A stretch of 47,750 nucleotides of DNA from Halorubrum kocurii JCM 14978 (lineage in GTDB: Archaea > Halobacteriota > Halobacteria > Halobacteriales > Haloferacaceae): assembly GCF_000337355.1 (NCBI RefSeq), contig NZ_AOJH01000035.1, positions 5,341 through 53,090 on the forward strand. The letters run 5' to 3'. Made by a program: the position numbers and the translations under genes. Below are positions 31,067 to 40,168 of this stretch, piece by piece. Position 1 is the stretch's first letter. Each line of letters opens with the position of its first letter. Under the pieces are notes generated by a model that did no database searches, was not told where the DNA came from, and worked only from the letters and a program-made list of their open reading frames with translations.

Positions 31067-32271
31067 TAGACATCACCCCAGATGCCTTCGGGTTTGACGA
31101 GCAGGACGCCGATCAGGATGACGAACGCGATCGCCACTCTGTACGTCGACGAGCCCGGTATCAGATAGACGCCGACGTCCATGCTCAGCCCGATGATCAG
31201 CGCGCCCGCGACGGCCCCGTACGGCGAGGAGATCCCGCCGAGAATCACGGCCGCGAAGATGGGCAGCAACAACGCGAATCCCATGTTCGGCGTGAGGTTC
31301 GTTGCGAACCACCCGGTGAGGATCCCGGCGAGCGCGGCGAGCATCGCGGCGACGACCCACACGACGAGCTGAACTCTGTCAGCGTCAACGCCGCGGACCT
31401 CCGCGAGAGCCATGTTGTCCGCGGTCGCGCGCATCGCACGCCCCAGTTTGGTGGTTTTCAAGATCACGTTCAGGATGAACATCGCCACGATGACCACCGC
31501 GAGTATCGTGATGTGCTTGACGTTCAGACCGATCTGCGTGCCGAGAATGTAATCGGTACCCTGCGGGTCGAGCCGGGCGAACACGCCGAGGAGGAGGACG
31601 GTACCGATGCTCCCGGCGGCACCCAGGATTTTCGGCGGGATGAGGGAAACCGTGGTGAAATCTTCCTCTTCGCGGTAGAGCGCGAAGACCGCGTACCCGA
31701 CCGCGACGGCGGCGAGAATCCCGGCGACGATGAGCCACCACGGGTACCCCCACTCCCCGGTCGTGACGAGCTCACCGGCCTGTCGTTGGGTCGTGATGAC
31801 GGTGAGACCGGTCTGCGTGACGAGGAAATCGAAGTTCGTGGTGATGACGCGCGGCGTTTGGTACTGGATGTTCTTCGAGCCGACGAGGAACAACACGGCG
31901 TTCCGTAACACGAGCGCGAGGCCGAGCGACACGATCACCATGGTGATCAGGTCTGCGTCGTTGTCGCGGAACTTCCGGAAGATAGCGAGTTCGTACACCG
32001 CGCCGAGGACCCCGGCCAGTACGACTCCGATGATCGCTGCGAGCACGAACGGCACGGATCCGAAGTCCGGGAGGAACGGTATCTCTCCCGGGTTGTTGAA
32101 GACGAGCGCGAGGTACGCGCCGATCGTGATCATGTCACCGTGTGCGAAGTTCGGGACCTCCGCGATGTCGTAAATGAGTGAGAGTCCCAGCGCTCCGCCG
32201 GCGATCACTGCACCGGTGATTAGCCCTTGGACCGTCGCGTCCAGGAGACCGGCGCTAACCATGGAGTGCAC
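31066..32271 (-). CDS. livH: Branched-chain-type ABC transporter permease, LivH
   Basis: 401 residues (398 if the second ATG is used). LivH pattern: DATVQGLITGAVIAGGALGL, EVPNFAHGDMITIGAYLALV, the coupling loop TKLGRAMRATADNMALAEVR with GVDADRV, and SPYGAVAGALIIGL near the end. A central expansion (about 140-230), with a soluble piece and an extra helix pair, makes it longer than the usual 290-310 residues. It follows the MFS gene by 45 bases. Confidence 0.94.
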   Translation of the reverse strand: MHSMVSAGLLDATVQGLITGAVIAGGALGLSLIYDIAEVPNFAHGDMITIGAYLALVFNNPGEIPFLPDFGSVPFVLAAIIGVVLAGVLGAVYELAIFRKFRDNDADLITMVIVSLGLALVLRNAVLFLVGSKNIQYQTPRVITTNFDFLVTQTGLTVITTQRQAGELVTTGEWGYPWWLIVAGILAAVAVGYAVFALYREEEDFTTVSLIPPKILGAAGSIGTVLLLGVFARLDPQGTDYILGTQIGLNVKHITILAVVIVAMFILNVILKTTKLGRAMRATADNMALAEVRGVDADRVQLVVWVVAAMLAALAGILTGWFATNLTPNMGFALLLPIFAAVILGGISSPYGAVAGALIIGLSMDVGVYLIPGSSTYRVAIAFVILIGVLLVKPEGIWGDV

Positions 32272-32316
32272 CTCCGCAAGCGGGACGACTCCGGTATGGC
32301 GGCGAGTGTCGTGTCA

Positions 32317-33465
32317 TTAGCGTGTTCGTGTGATGAGGACCGCTGCACCGATTGCGAGTACGTTCAGTCCGACCAGTAGCATAAATGCGCCCTCGTACCC
32401 CCCGGTGGCGTCCCGGATGGAGCCGGTGACGACCGGCAACACGAGTGCGACGAGATTGCCGACCGCGATGACCATCGCTAGCGCGCTGCCTTCGGCGGCA
32501 GTCGTGTCCGCGGCGACGTTGTATATCGCCCCGAACGGGAGTGACACCGCCAACATGGTGAGGAGCGGCAGTCCGACGCGAAACTGGCCCGAAGGCGCTG
32601 CGGCGAGTGTGCCAAACCCGAGTGCGGCCACTGTCGACGCTCCCGCGATGATTTTCGGGTCGGTTATCCGAAAGCCGACGACTGCGCTTCCGCCGGCCGC
32701 CCGGCCGAGCGTTGCGACCCCGAGAACGAGCGCGTTCAGCGGACCGAGGATTCCGAGGTCTTCGAAGTACGAGGTGATGAACGCTGAGAGCGTCAGGTAC
32801 GACCCGATGGCGGCGACGTAGCAGAGCGACGCGAGAACGACGACCGGGTTCGTCAGCACCGATGCGCCGGCTGCGTCGGACGCCGTTTCCGACGGGGCTG
32901 TCAGTCGGTCGGCACGATTGAGATACAAGGTCCCGACGGCGGGAATCGCAATGAGCGTGCCGAGCGCGTGGATACCGATCCCGTTCGTCGCCGTCACGAG
33001 CCACGGCGTGATCAGGAAGCCGAATGCCCCGCCGAGCGTCAGCATCCCGCCGTACACGCCTTGCTGCCGGCTCGCGGCGTCCCCACTGTAGAGGCGAGCG
33101 ACGTGTGTCGCACCGACACTGAGAACCAGCCCGGCGGCGATTCCCCACAGGAACCGGAGGCCGAGTACCGTTGGGAACGTCGGAGCGAAGTCCACGGTCA
33201 CCGCGAGCCCCGCTTGGACGACCGTCGCAGTAATCAGCAGTCGGGTCGTCGTGGTTCGCTCCACGAGTCTGCTCGCTGGCCACTGCACCAAGACGAACGG
33301 AAGCAGGGTCGCTGAGAGCATGAGGCCGAACGACGCGTAGCTGATGTCGTACTGATTCAGATAGAAGTCCGGGACGCCGGCGTACCCGAACATCACGTAG
33401 CCCATGCTCACAACGGCGAGGTGAGGCGCAAGCCGCAGGCCAAGCGGGGAGTTGGTGTGGCTCAT
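32317..33465 (-). CDS. MFS transporter
   Basis: 382 residues, about twelve membrane helices, no signal peptide. The half-way loop is Ala/Ser-rich (RLTAPSETASDAAGASVLTN). MFS features: FGYAGVPDFYLNQYDISYAS after helix 1, PASRLVERTTTTRLLIT in loop 2-3, and GLRFLWGIAAGLVLSVGATH in helix 4. The substrate is unknown. It overlaps hyuB by four bases, so it belongs to the hydantoinase operon and may export a product or offer a second uptake route. Confidence 0.88.
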   Translation of the reverse strand: MSHTNSPLGLRLAPHLAVVSMGYVMFGYAGVPDFYLNQYDISYASFGLMLSATLLPFVLVQWPASRLVERTTTTRLLITATVVQAGLAVTVDFAPTFPTVLGLRFLWGIAAGLVLSVGATHVARLYSGDAASRQQGVYGGMLTLGGAFGFLITPWLVTATNGIGIHALGTLIAIPAVGTLYLNRADRLTAPSETASDAAGASVLTNPVVVLASLCYVAAIGSYLTLSAFITSYFEDLGILGPLNALVLGVATLGRAAGGSAVVGFRITDPKIIAGASTVAALGFGTLAAAPSGQFRVGLPLLTMLAVSLPFGAIYNVAADTTAAEGSALAMVIAVGNLVALVLPVVTGSIRDATGGYEGAFMLLVGLNVLAIGAAVLITRTR

Positions 33466-35201
33466 TCATCGGATTGTCCACCGTTGTTCACGGAGTTGGT
33501 GTCCGACCCAGTGATCTCGTTGATAACCACGTCACCGTACGCGTCTCGGGCCTGCTCGATCGAGAGTTTCTCCGTGCGAAGGTCCCGTTCGATCGCCGCC
33601 TTCGACCGGGCGGCCGGATCGCCGTACCCGCCGGCTCCGGGCGTTCGAATACTCACCGTCGTCCCCGGACGCAGTGAGTGAGTGGATTTCTGCGGCAGGC
33701 GCTCAGTCCCACCGTCTGGGTCGATACGGACTGCGCTCCCGGACTCACCGTCGGTGCCGCCCAGCAGTCCGTACGGACGGTGCGTTTGCCGGTCCGCGAG
33801 GAGGCTAAATGATGCCGTGTGGTCCCTGACGGTGATGTCACGACGCAGTCCGAGTCCACCGCGGAACTCGCCCGCCCCGCCCGAATCCTCTCGGAGCTCG
33901 TACCGGGCAACGCGGAGCGGGTACGCGGTTTCGAGCACCTCCGCCGGCGTGTTCATCGTGTTCGACATGTGGACGTGCACACCGTCCAGTCCGTCTTTCC
34001 CGGCGCGTCCACCGAACCCGCCGCCCTGGGTCTCGTAGAACGCGTACGGTTCGTTCGACCGGGGATCCTCCCCGCCGAAGGTGACGTTGTTCATGGTGCC
34101 TTGCGACCCCGCGACGACTTTCTCAGGGACGACGTCGGCGAACGCGCCTAACACGACGTCCGTCACGCGTTGCGACGTCTCCAGATTCCCGCCGACGACG
34201 GCCGCGGGCGGGTCCGGATTCACGATGCTCTTTTCCGGGGCATCGATCGTGATCGGTCGGTAACACCCGTGGTTCGGTGGTATCTCCGGGTCGGTCACGC
34301 ATCGAACCGCGTAGTACGTCGCGGACGCGGTCACGGCGAAGACCGCGTTGACTGGACCAGCGGTCTGATCTGCGGAGCCGGTGAAATCGACGAGGATCTC
34401 GTCGCCGTCGATCGTCAGCGCGACTTCGATGGGGAGGTCGACGTTCCCAGCGCCGTCGTCATCGAGTACGTCCGCGAACGAGTACGTCCCGTCGGGCAGC
34501 GACTCGATCTCCGACCGCATGCGGCGTTCGGAGTAGTTTTTGATCTCTTCCAGCGCGACTCCCAATTTGGCTGCCCCGTACCGGTCCGCGAGTTCGCCGA
34601 AGCGACGCCGCCCGGTCTCGTTCGCGGCTTCCTGCGCCCGGAGGTCGCCGCGGCGTTCGTTTGGCGTCCGGACGTTCGAGAGGATCATCTCGAAAACGGC
34701 GTCGTTCGGGTCGCCCCCTTCGAAGAGTTTCACCGGCGGGATCCGGAGACCCTCCTGATAGATCTCGGTCGAATCCGCGGAGACGCTCCCGGCGTGTGAC
34801 CCGCCGACGTCCGCGTGGTGCGCGCGGTTCGCGGTGAACGCGATGAGCTCGCCGTCGTGATACACCGGCGTGACGAGCGTGAGATCCGGGAGATGCGCCC
34901 CGCCGTAAAACGGGTCGTTAAGCAGTATCGCATCGCCGGGGTCCAGCGACTCTCGCGGGAACCGATCGATCGCGGCCCGAACCGAGAACGGCATCGAACC
35001 GAGGTGGACGGGCATGTTCTCCGCCTGCGCGATCATCTCGGCGTCCGCGTCGAACAGGGCACACGAGCAGTCGCGTCGTTCCTTGATGTTCGGCGAGTAC
35101 CCCGTTCGAATCAGGTTCGCGTTCATCTCCTCGCAGACCGCCGCGGCCGCGTTCCGGGTCACCTCAAGCGTTACCGAATCGATGGGTGGGGAGTCGCTCA
35201 T
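33462..35201 (-). CDS. hyuB: Hydantoinase B / oxoprolinase subunit (HyuB)
   Basis: 579 residues. HyuB motifs: SPNIKERRDCSCALFDADAE near the N-terminus, HLGSMPFSVRAAI, GDAILLNDPFYGGAHLPDLT, TANRAHHADVGGSHAGSVSA (His cluster for metal), and the C-terminal YETQGGGFGGRAGKDGLDGV and RKSTP-like PGTTVSIRTPGAGGYGDP. With HyuA it forms an ATP-dependent ring-opening enzyme for N-methylhydantoin, 5-oxoproline or similar cyclic amides; some relatives are acetone or acetophenone carboxylases. It overlaps hyuA and the MFS gene by ATGA on each side. Confidence 0.93.
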   Translation of the reverse strand: MSDSPPIDSVTLEVTRNAAAAVCEEMNANLIRTGYSPNIKERRDCSCALFDADAEMIAQAENMPVHLGSMPFSVRAAIDRFPRESLDPGDAILLNDPFYGGAHLPDLTLVTPVYHDGELIAFTANRAHHADVGGSHAGSVSADSTEIYQEGLRIPPVKLFEGGDPNDAVFEMILSNVRTPNERRGDLRAQEAANETGRRRFGELADRYGAAKLGVALEEIKNYSERRMRSEIESLPDGTYSFADVLDDDGAGNVDLPIEVALTIDGDEILVDFTGSADQTAGPVNAVFAVTASATYYAVRCVTDPEIPPNHGCYRPITIDAPEKSIVNPDPPAAVVGGNLETSQRVTDVVLGAFADVVPEKVVAGSQGTMNNVTFGGEDPRSNEPYAFYETQGGGFGGRAGKDGLDGVHVHMSNTMNTPAEVLETAYPLRVARYELREDSGGAGEFRGGLGLRRDITVRDHTASFSLLADRQTHRPYGLLGGTDGESGSAVRIDPDGGTERLPQKSTHSLRPGTTVSIRTPGAGGYGDPAARSKAAIERDLRTEKLSIEQARDAYGDVVINEITGSDTNSVNNGGQSDE

Positions 35202-37249
35202 GATTGGACCTCCACGATGAGACTGCCGTACTCGTCGACCTCGACGGACTGCTCCGGACGGACGACAACCGTGCTCTCTGCGCCTTCCACGATCGCCGGC
35301 CCGGTGAAACTGCCAGCGGCCGGTAACTGCTCCCGCCGGTACACGCGCGTGTCACGCACCTCGCCGTCGAAGTGAACCGGGCGCTCCTCGGTGATCGCGT
35401 CCGCAGTGTCGCCCGTGGTCGTGTCGTGCCGGAGATTCGGCGTCTCGACGAGGCCGCGAGCGCGTGTGCGAAGCGTGACCAACTCAATCGGCTCGTCGTC
35501 GTAGGCGTGCCCGTAGCGCTGCCGGTGCGTGGTGTGGAACCGGTCTCGAATCGTGGCTTTGGTCTGTGAATCAAGTTCCCCGTCAGGGACTGGGACGGAC
35601 AGTTCGAAGGACTGCCCGGCGTAGCGCAGATCGACTGACCGCTCGAACCGCATCTGTGACTCCGCCAGGTTCTCGTTCTCCAGCTGCTCGCGGCCTTGAG
35701 CGACGAACTCGTCGAAGGTCGCTTGGAGGGAGCTCGGATCGACACTCTCCCAGTTCCGAACGCGGGAGGTACTGTAGTCGTACAGGATGTCGCTGATCAG
35801 TAACCCGAGCGCAGAAAGCACACCGGCGGTCCGCGGGATGAGTACCCGCGGGATATCGAGTTCAGCCGCGAGCGTCGTCGCGTGGAGCGGCCCGGCCCCG
35901 CCGAACGCGACGAGCCCGAACTCCCGCGGGTCGTACCCGCGTTCGACCGACACCACGCGTAACGCCCGCTCCATGCTCGCATTGGCGACGTCGAGCACGC
36001 CCTGCGCGGCACCCTCGACGGACTTCCCGAGCGGGCCGGCGAGCTCCCGTTCGAAGATCTCCTCGACGCGATCCACATCGACTGACAGCGCATCGGACAG
36101 GAACGCGTCCGGGTTCAAACGCCCTAAGAGGAGCTGCGCGTCCGTGATTGTCGGGCTGGTCCCGCCGCGACCGTAACAGATCGGCCCCGGTTCAGCGCCC
36201 GCGGACCGCGGTCCGACGCGGAGCGCGTCACCGTCGTCGATCCACGCGATCGAGCCGCCGCCGGCACCGACCGTGTGGATATCGATCATCGGTACGTTGA
36301 CCGGGTACTCGCCGACCTCCACGTCGGTGGCGACCATCGGATCGCCGCCCTCGACGAGCGAGACGTCACACGACGTGCCGCCCATATCCATCGTGATGAG
36401 ATTCTCGATCCCGGCGAGCCCGGCCACGTAACTCGCCCCCTGGACGCCCGCTGCCGGGCCCGAAAGCAGCGTGTTGACCGGGCGCGTCCGTGCGATATCG
36501 GCGGTGATGATACCCCCGTTCGACTGCATGATCTCAAGATCCGGGCGGATACCGAGATCGGCGATCTCGGTTTCGAGACTTCCGAGATACCGGTCCATCA
36601 CCGGCTTCAGCGCCGCGTTAAGCGCTGTCGTCAGCGTCCGCTCGTACTCGCGGATCTCGGGCAGTACCTCGCTCGACAACGAGAACGACGCGTCAACGCC
36701 CTCTGCCTGCAGTATCTCTTTGATACGACGCTCATGCACGTCGTTCTCGTACGAGAAGAGGAGGCTGATCGCAACGCTCGAAATATCCGCGTCAACGAGT
36801 CGCGCTGCGACGTCACGAGCGGCCGCTTCATCGAGCGGTGTCGAAACGTCGCCCCGTTCGTCTAGCCGTTCCGGGATCTCATACCGGTGGTTTCGCGGAA
36901 CGACGGTCGCCGGTTTCTCCGTTTGGAAATCGTAGATGTCGGGGCGCGCCTGCCGGCCGATTTCGAGCACGTCACGGAACCCGCCGGTCGTGACCAACGC
37001 GGTGTCCGCCCACTCTTCCTCAAGTACTGCGTTCGTCGCGACCGTCGTCCCGTGTGCGAAGAAATCGACGGCATCGAACTGAACCCCGGTTTTCTCGCGC
37101 GTTTTTTCGAGGCCATCCGTTACTCCGTCTTCCGGCGCTGCAGGCGTCGACGACGTCTTCGTAACGTCAAGCGTTCCGTCCGAGATCGTGACAAGATCGG
37201 TGAACGTGCCCCCGATATCCACACCGACACGGATATCGCTGTCAGTCAT
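35198..37249 (-). CDS. hyuA: Hydantoinase A / oxoprolinase subunit (HyuA)
   Basis: 683 residues. The N-terminal ATP-binding half starts IRVGVDIGGTFTDLVTISDG (actin-like phosphate loop). FFAHGTTVATNAVLE and the hydrophobic TLLSGPAAGVQGASYVAGLA are followed by LITMDMGGTSCDVSLVEGGD (second phosphate loop) and VGAGGGSIAWID. The C-terminal portion (ELSVPVPDGELDSQTKA, RQRYGHAYDDEPIELVTLRT) is the HyuA closing domain. It phosphorylates the cyclic substrate, which HyuB then helps hydrolyse. Gap to the upstream binding-protein gene is 113 bases. Confidence 0.94.
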   Translation of the reverse strand: MTDSDIRVGVDIGGTFTDLVTISDGTLDVTKTSSTPAAPEDGVTDGLEKTREKTGVQFDAVDFFAHGTTVATNAVLEEEWADTALVTTGGFRDVLEIGRQARPDIYDFQTEKPATVVPRNHRYEIPERLDERGDVSTPLDEAAARDVAARLVDADISSVAISLLFSYENDVHERRIKEILQAEGVDASFSLSSEVLPEIREYERTLTTALNAALKPVMDRYLGSLETEIADLGIRPDLEIMQSNGGIITADIARTRPVNTLLSGPAAGVQGASYVAGLAGIENLITMDMGGTSCDVSLVEGGDPMVATDVEVGEYPVNVPMIDIHTVGAGGGSIAWIDDGDALRVGPRSAGAEPGPICYGRGGTSPTITDAQLLLGRLNPDAFLSDALSVDVDRVEEIFERELAGPLGKSVEGAAQGVLDVANASMERALRVVSVERGYDPREFGLVAFGGAGPLHATTLAAELDIPRVLIPRTAGVLSALGLLISDILYDYSTSRVRNWESVDPSSLQATFDEFVAQGREQLENENLAESQMRFERSVDLRYAGQSFELSVPVPDGELDSQTKATIRDRFHTTHRQRYGHAYDDEPIELVTLRTRARGLVETPNLRHDTTTGDTADAITEERPVHFDGEVRDTRVYRREQLPAAGSFTGPAIVEGAESTVVVRPEQSVEVDEYGSLIVEVQS

Positions 37250-37362
37250 TGGCTCCCCCGCCGCGGAGCGGTCGATGCACCCGTTGAGTGTAGCTGCTAG
37301 TCATGGATGGGTTGGTGATAGAGCGCGGGCATCCCGTAGTGCGGCTACAGGATGCGAAACCG

Positions 37363-38724
37363 TTAGATCAGGTCACCGGCCGGGATCGTTTCCTGATCGA
37401 CGAACTCGCCGTCTTCGACTTGCACGATGACCATGTCACTGGCGACGTCGCCGTTCTCGTCGTAATTCACCTCGCCGCTCGGCCCCGAGTAATCGATCGC
37501 CGTCCCGTCATCGATCAGGTCGAACCCGTCACCGACCGCCGCGTAACTCACGCCCTCGCCCTCGGGATTCGAGACCGGCCGCATGCTTTCTTTGACCGTG
37601 TTGGGATCGGTCGTGCCAGCGTGATGGACCGCGAGCGCGTAGGAGACGAGCGCGTCGTACGAGTTCCACGAGTACGGCGAGAACAGGTCGGCGTCCGGGT
37701 ACGCGTCGGCGTAATCCTCCTCGAAAGTACTCGTTGCGTCGCCGGTCGGCGGGAGCGTCCGCACGCCGTACATCCCGTTGAGGATATCCGCGCCGACGTT
37801 GGTGAGGAAGTCCTGTGAGAGGAGACTCGTGTGCAGCACCCAGTTCCCACCGTACCCTTCTTCGTTCCACTGATTCAGAATGGTGGTCCCGCTTTCCGGA
37901 TACCCTGCGTACGCGATGAACTCCGGGTCGTCAGCGTACAGCTCGGACAACGCCTGCTGGTACGAGGACTGTCCGGACTCGTACCCGACCGTGGCCGTCG
38001 TCGTCCCGCTAAACGTTTCCTCGAACGTGTCCGCGAGCGCCGCCCCGAAATCGTTGTTAATGTAGAGAACTGCCGCGGAGTCCACTCCCTCGTCTTCGAT
38101 GACCTGCGCCATGACCTGTGCGATAAACCGGTCGTTCGTCCGCGTCCGGAACACGAGGTCGTTGTCGTCTAGCGTGCTGATCGTCGGTGACGACGACGCG
38201 GACGTGATGTGTAGAATCTCGTTCGGGATACTCACTGACTGGGCGATACTGATCGTCACGCCGCTCGAAACCGCCCCGATCAGTCCTGAGACATTCTGCG
38301 TGTTCACGAGGGAGTTCGCCGAGTTGACCCCCGCAGTCGAATTGGTTTCCGAATCCTCATCGAACAGTTCGATCTCTCTGCCGAGCGGCCCACCGGCGGC
38401 GTTGATATCCTCTTGTGCCATTTCCAGGCCATTCAACATCGGTTGCCCGAAGTCACTCAGATCACCGCTGAACGGGATCACGACACCGACACCGATCGGG
38501 TCGCCGCCGTTTGACCCGTCGTCATCGCCGTCGTCGCCGTCACCGCCATCATCACCGTCATCGCCGTCGTCGGACCCGTCACCGCCGTCTCCACCGTCAC
38601 CACCGTCGCCTTGGAGGTCCTCCTGACTACTGCACCCTGCCAAGGCTGCGACGCCGGCAGCTCCACTCAGCCGAACGAACCGGCGCCGTTTGAGCCGCAC
38701 CGCAAACGTGCTATCATCTGACAT
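37363..38724 (-). CDS. livK: Substrate-binding lipoprotein of the Liv-type ABC transporter
   Basis: 453 residues from MSDDSTFAVRLKRRRFVRLS. The N-terminus has a Tat-type charged motif (KRRRFVRLSGAAG) and a lipobox LAGC with Cys31, so it should be exported folded and lipid-anchored. A 45-residue Gly/Asp linker (GDGGDGGDGSDD-type) then leads to a periplasmic-binding fold of the LivJ/K type: IGVGVVIPFSGDLSDFGQPM, NGLEMAQEDINAAGGPLGRE and FDEDSETNSTAGVN. The ligand is probably the compound processed by HyuA/HyuB. It is the first gene of the operon, with a TATA element about 27 bases upstream. Confidence 0.94.
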   Translation of the reverse strand: MSDDSTFAVRLKRRRFVRLSGAAGVAALAGCSSQEDLQGDGGDGGDGGDGSDDGDDGDDGGDGDDGDDDGSNGGDPIGVGVVIPFSGDLSDFGQPMLNGLEMAQEDINAAGGPLGREIELFDEDSETNSTAGVNSANSLVNTQNVSGLIGAVSSGVTISIAQSVSIPNEILHITSASSSPTISTLDDNDLVFRTRTNDRFIAQVMAQVIEDEGVDSAAVLYINNDFGAALADTFEETFSGTTTATVGYESGQSSYQQALSELYADDPEFIAYAGYPESGTTILNQWNEEGYGGNWVLHTSLLSQDFLTNVGADILNGMYGVRTLPPTGDATSTFEEDYADAYPDADLFSPYSWNSYDALVSYALAVHHAGTTDPNTVKESMRPVSNPEGEGVSYAAVGDGFDLIDDGTAIDYSGPSGEVNYDENGDVASDMVIVQVEDGEFVDQETIPAGDLI

Positions 38725-38750
38725 GGCTACGAGACACATATGTATCTCTG

Positions 38751-38763
38751 TATAAATATATAG
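38751..38763 (-). promoter_or_regulatory. TATA box of the hyu/liv operon
   Basis: On the minus strand CTATATATTTATA lies 27-39 bases before the ATG at 38724. The transcript would be leaderless and could run about 10.4 kb through livF. Confidence 0.6.
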
Positions 38764-38867
38764 TTGTTAGAAACTCACACGTAATGCGCCGCGCGATGTT
38801 GCCGTATGAATCAGTATGAATTCTGCATACTACTGGAGTATCGCCGATTACCGACCAGGGATTGCTC

Positions 38868-39422
38868 TCAGTTGTCCGGTCTCGTCTCAGTGATTAGCAC
38901 CTTCGTTAACCCCTCCTCAATGACGATGTCGAAGGGGAGATTCGCCGCGCTCCGTTCGATGAAGCGAGTCATAAACCATCGGATCTGATCTGACGGGAAC
39001 ACGACGTGATACCGATTATCGTCGCTACGGCGGACACTCAAAAACCCGCACAGCGAGAGCCACTCCAGCAACTCATCGAGCGTCTCAAACTCACCGTCGT
39101 ACTCGTGTGCGTGATACTCAGAGACTTGGTCCGCTTTCGCTAAGAAGTCGGGATCCGGCTCGTCGTCGCTATCGGACACGTAATCGAGGAAGCAGTGGAG
39201 GAAGTCGACGTCAAGAAGAACGTGTTCACCGCCCGAGAGCATTTTATGATAATCGCCGAGTTTCGTCCCCGCGTCAGTCGCTGCGGCCTGGTAATTAGCC
39301 GCGTAGAACGTCAACGCACGCCGCAGTAGCTCGCTTTGCCCGTGTCCCGTTCGTTCAGTGAGATCATCAAGTGCCTCCTTCGCATCCTTATCGAGTGAAA
39401 CGGTCACACGGTCAATCGCCAT
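38868..39422 (-). CDS. Ribbon-helix-helix regulator with C-terminal sensor-like domain
   Basis: 184 residues. The first 40 form an RHH DNA-binding unit: DRVTVSLDKDAKEALDDLTE, then GHGQSELLRRALTFYAANYQ. The rest (about 55-184) is an alpha/beta domain with GEHVLLDVDFLHCFLDYVSD, a Cys at LSLCGFLSV, and a final strand pair (FDIVIEEGLTKVLITET). RHH dimers bind short palindromes. It lies 143 bases upstream of the binding-protein gene, same strand, so regulation of the hyu/liv operon is the natural guess. Confidence 0.85.
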   Translation of the reverse strand: MAIDRVTVSLDKDAKEALDDLTERTGHGQSELLRRALTFYAANYQAAATDAGTKLGDYHKMLSGGEHVLLDVDFLHCFLDYVSDSDDEPDPDFLAKADQVSEYHAHEYDGEFETLDELLEWLSLCGFLSVRRSDDNRYHVVFPSDQIRWFMTRFIERSAANLPFDIVIEEGLTKVLITETRPDN

Positions 39423-39728
39423 ATGCTACTGCCATCACTCAGCACGTGAATAGTCAACGGTTGCCATAACTAACTGACGAGGCTGAATAAATCAGTAGGC
39501 ACCCTTAGACTCTGGTCACCACCCCCGCCGTACTTCGCTCAGTCTACCGACTTCGCTCGGTGAGGGAGGGAGCTGTCCGTGTGCTCAGGCCCGAACCCGT
39601 CCGGGTGGGCGGTGAATCCGTCACTCGGCGTCGCTGCTTGGCCCTCTCGGCGATACCCTCGGTCGTTGCCTCACTTTTACTAATCGCCAGACAGCGGTAG
39701 GTTCGATACACCTTTGGAGTCGTATTGC

Positions 39729-39763
39729 CCGTGAACATCGGTTTACCTCTGGTTAGTTCACGG
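39729..39763. repeat. Inverted repeat CCGTGAAC / GTTCACGG
   Basis: Perfect 8-bp arms around 19 bases, about 30 bases left of the tRNA fragment. Might be a transposon-end hairpin or an integrase arm site. Confidence 0.55.
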
Positions 39764-39793
39764 CAAAAATCGGGAGAAGGCGTCGGATTAGGA

Positions 39794-39837
39794 TGCTCCG
39801 GCTGGGATTCGAACCCAGGTCATTGCCGTGAGAGGGC
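39794..39837 (-). other. tRNA-Glu(CUC) 3'-half fragment, candidate attachment site
   Basis: On the minus strand this 44-base stretch begins at the 5' arm of the anticodon stem (GCC), has the loop CTCTCAC with anticodon CTC, then GGCAATGACC, a perfect T arm CTGGGTTCGAATCCCAG and the acceptor 3' strand CCGGAGC plus A. The D arm and the 5' acceptor strand are absent: upstream bases do not fold into a tRNA. Integrases of archaeal elements often recombine in this part of a tRNA gene and leave such a fragment at the far end. The intact tRNA should lie beyond the right edge. Confidence 0.75.
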
Positions 39838-39940
39838 TACCGTTGCCTGTGCGGCATTGATCCGCCCTCGTTCAGATCCGACGTCTGAAACTCCGTTTTT
39901 TCGCCGTGTGAGCGACCATATGGTCTGCAGGTTAAAAAGG

Positions 39941-39962
39941 GACCCAGGTAATTGCCCTAGAG
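39941..39962 (-). repeat. Degenerate echo of the tRNA-Glu fragment
   Basis: GACCCAGGTAATTGCCCTAG resembles ACCCAGGTCATTGCCGTGAG at 39813 with three or four changes. It could be a decayed older att site or chance. Confidence 0.4.
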
Positions 39963-40017
39963 TAATATTCGACTCGGCGGGTCGATTTCTGACCGGGGGG
40001 TGGGCGACCCGCGTGAC

Positions 40018-40041
40018 TGCCCGTCGAGACAGCGACGGGCA
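40018..40041. terminator. Strong 9-bp hairpin
   Basis: TGCCCGTCG-AGACAG-CGACGGGCA, perfect. It lies about 130 bases past the stop of the Mrr-like gene and may end that transcript, although no T-run follows directly. Confidence 0.4.
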
Positions 40042-40168
40042 ACGATCCGGGTTCGGCGATTCCGCCGTTCGTTTATATATACGACGGGTTGTATTCGGTG
40101 CGCACCCCTGTTCCAATAACGAATCTGCGGTTGCGCTTATAAACGGAACTACACGCGGACTAACCGGG

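Larger units (their letters stand above)
39423..40168. other. Intergenic junction region with att-like sequences
   Basis: 746 bases with no credible gene. It contains a small open frame on the minus strand (39544-39738, with no recognisable family), an 8-bp stem with 19-base loop (39729-39763), the tRNA-Glu 3' fragment (39794-39837), a degenerate echo of it (39941-39962), a 9-bp hairpin (40018-40041) and a strong TATA-like TTTATATATACG (about 40072). The tRNA fragment marks the likely border between the chromosome on the left and an island on the right. Confidence 0.7.

Noticed and set aside
38520-38620. Asp-rich/His-rich repeat gene at the binding-protein N-terminus
   Set aside because: The repeat is the Gly/Asp linker of the lipoprotein; the opposite-strand His-rich reading is its shadow.
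39544-39738. 64-codon minus-strand frame left of the tRNA fragment
   Set aside because: Some protein-like stretches but no family, no promoter, and a start inside an inverted repeat; insufficient for a gene call.
39794-39866. Complete tRNA-Glu gene
   Set aside because: Only the anticodon-to-3' half folds; no D arm or matching 5' acceptor strand (including with an intron) could be found upstream.
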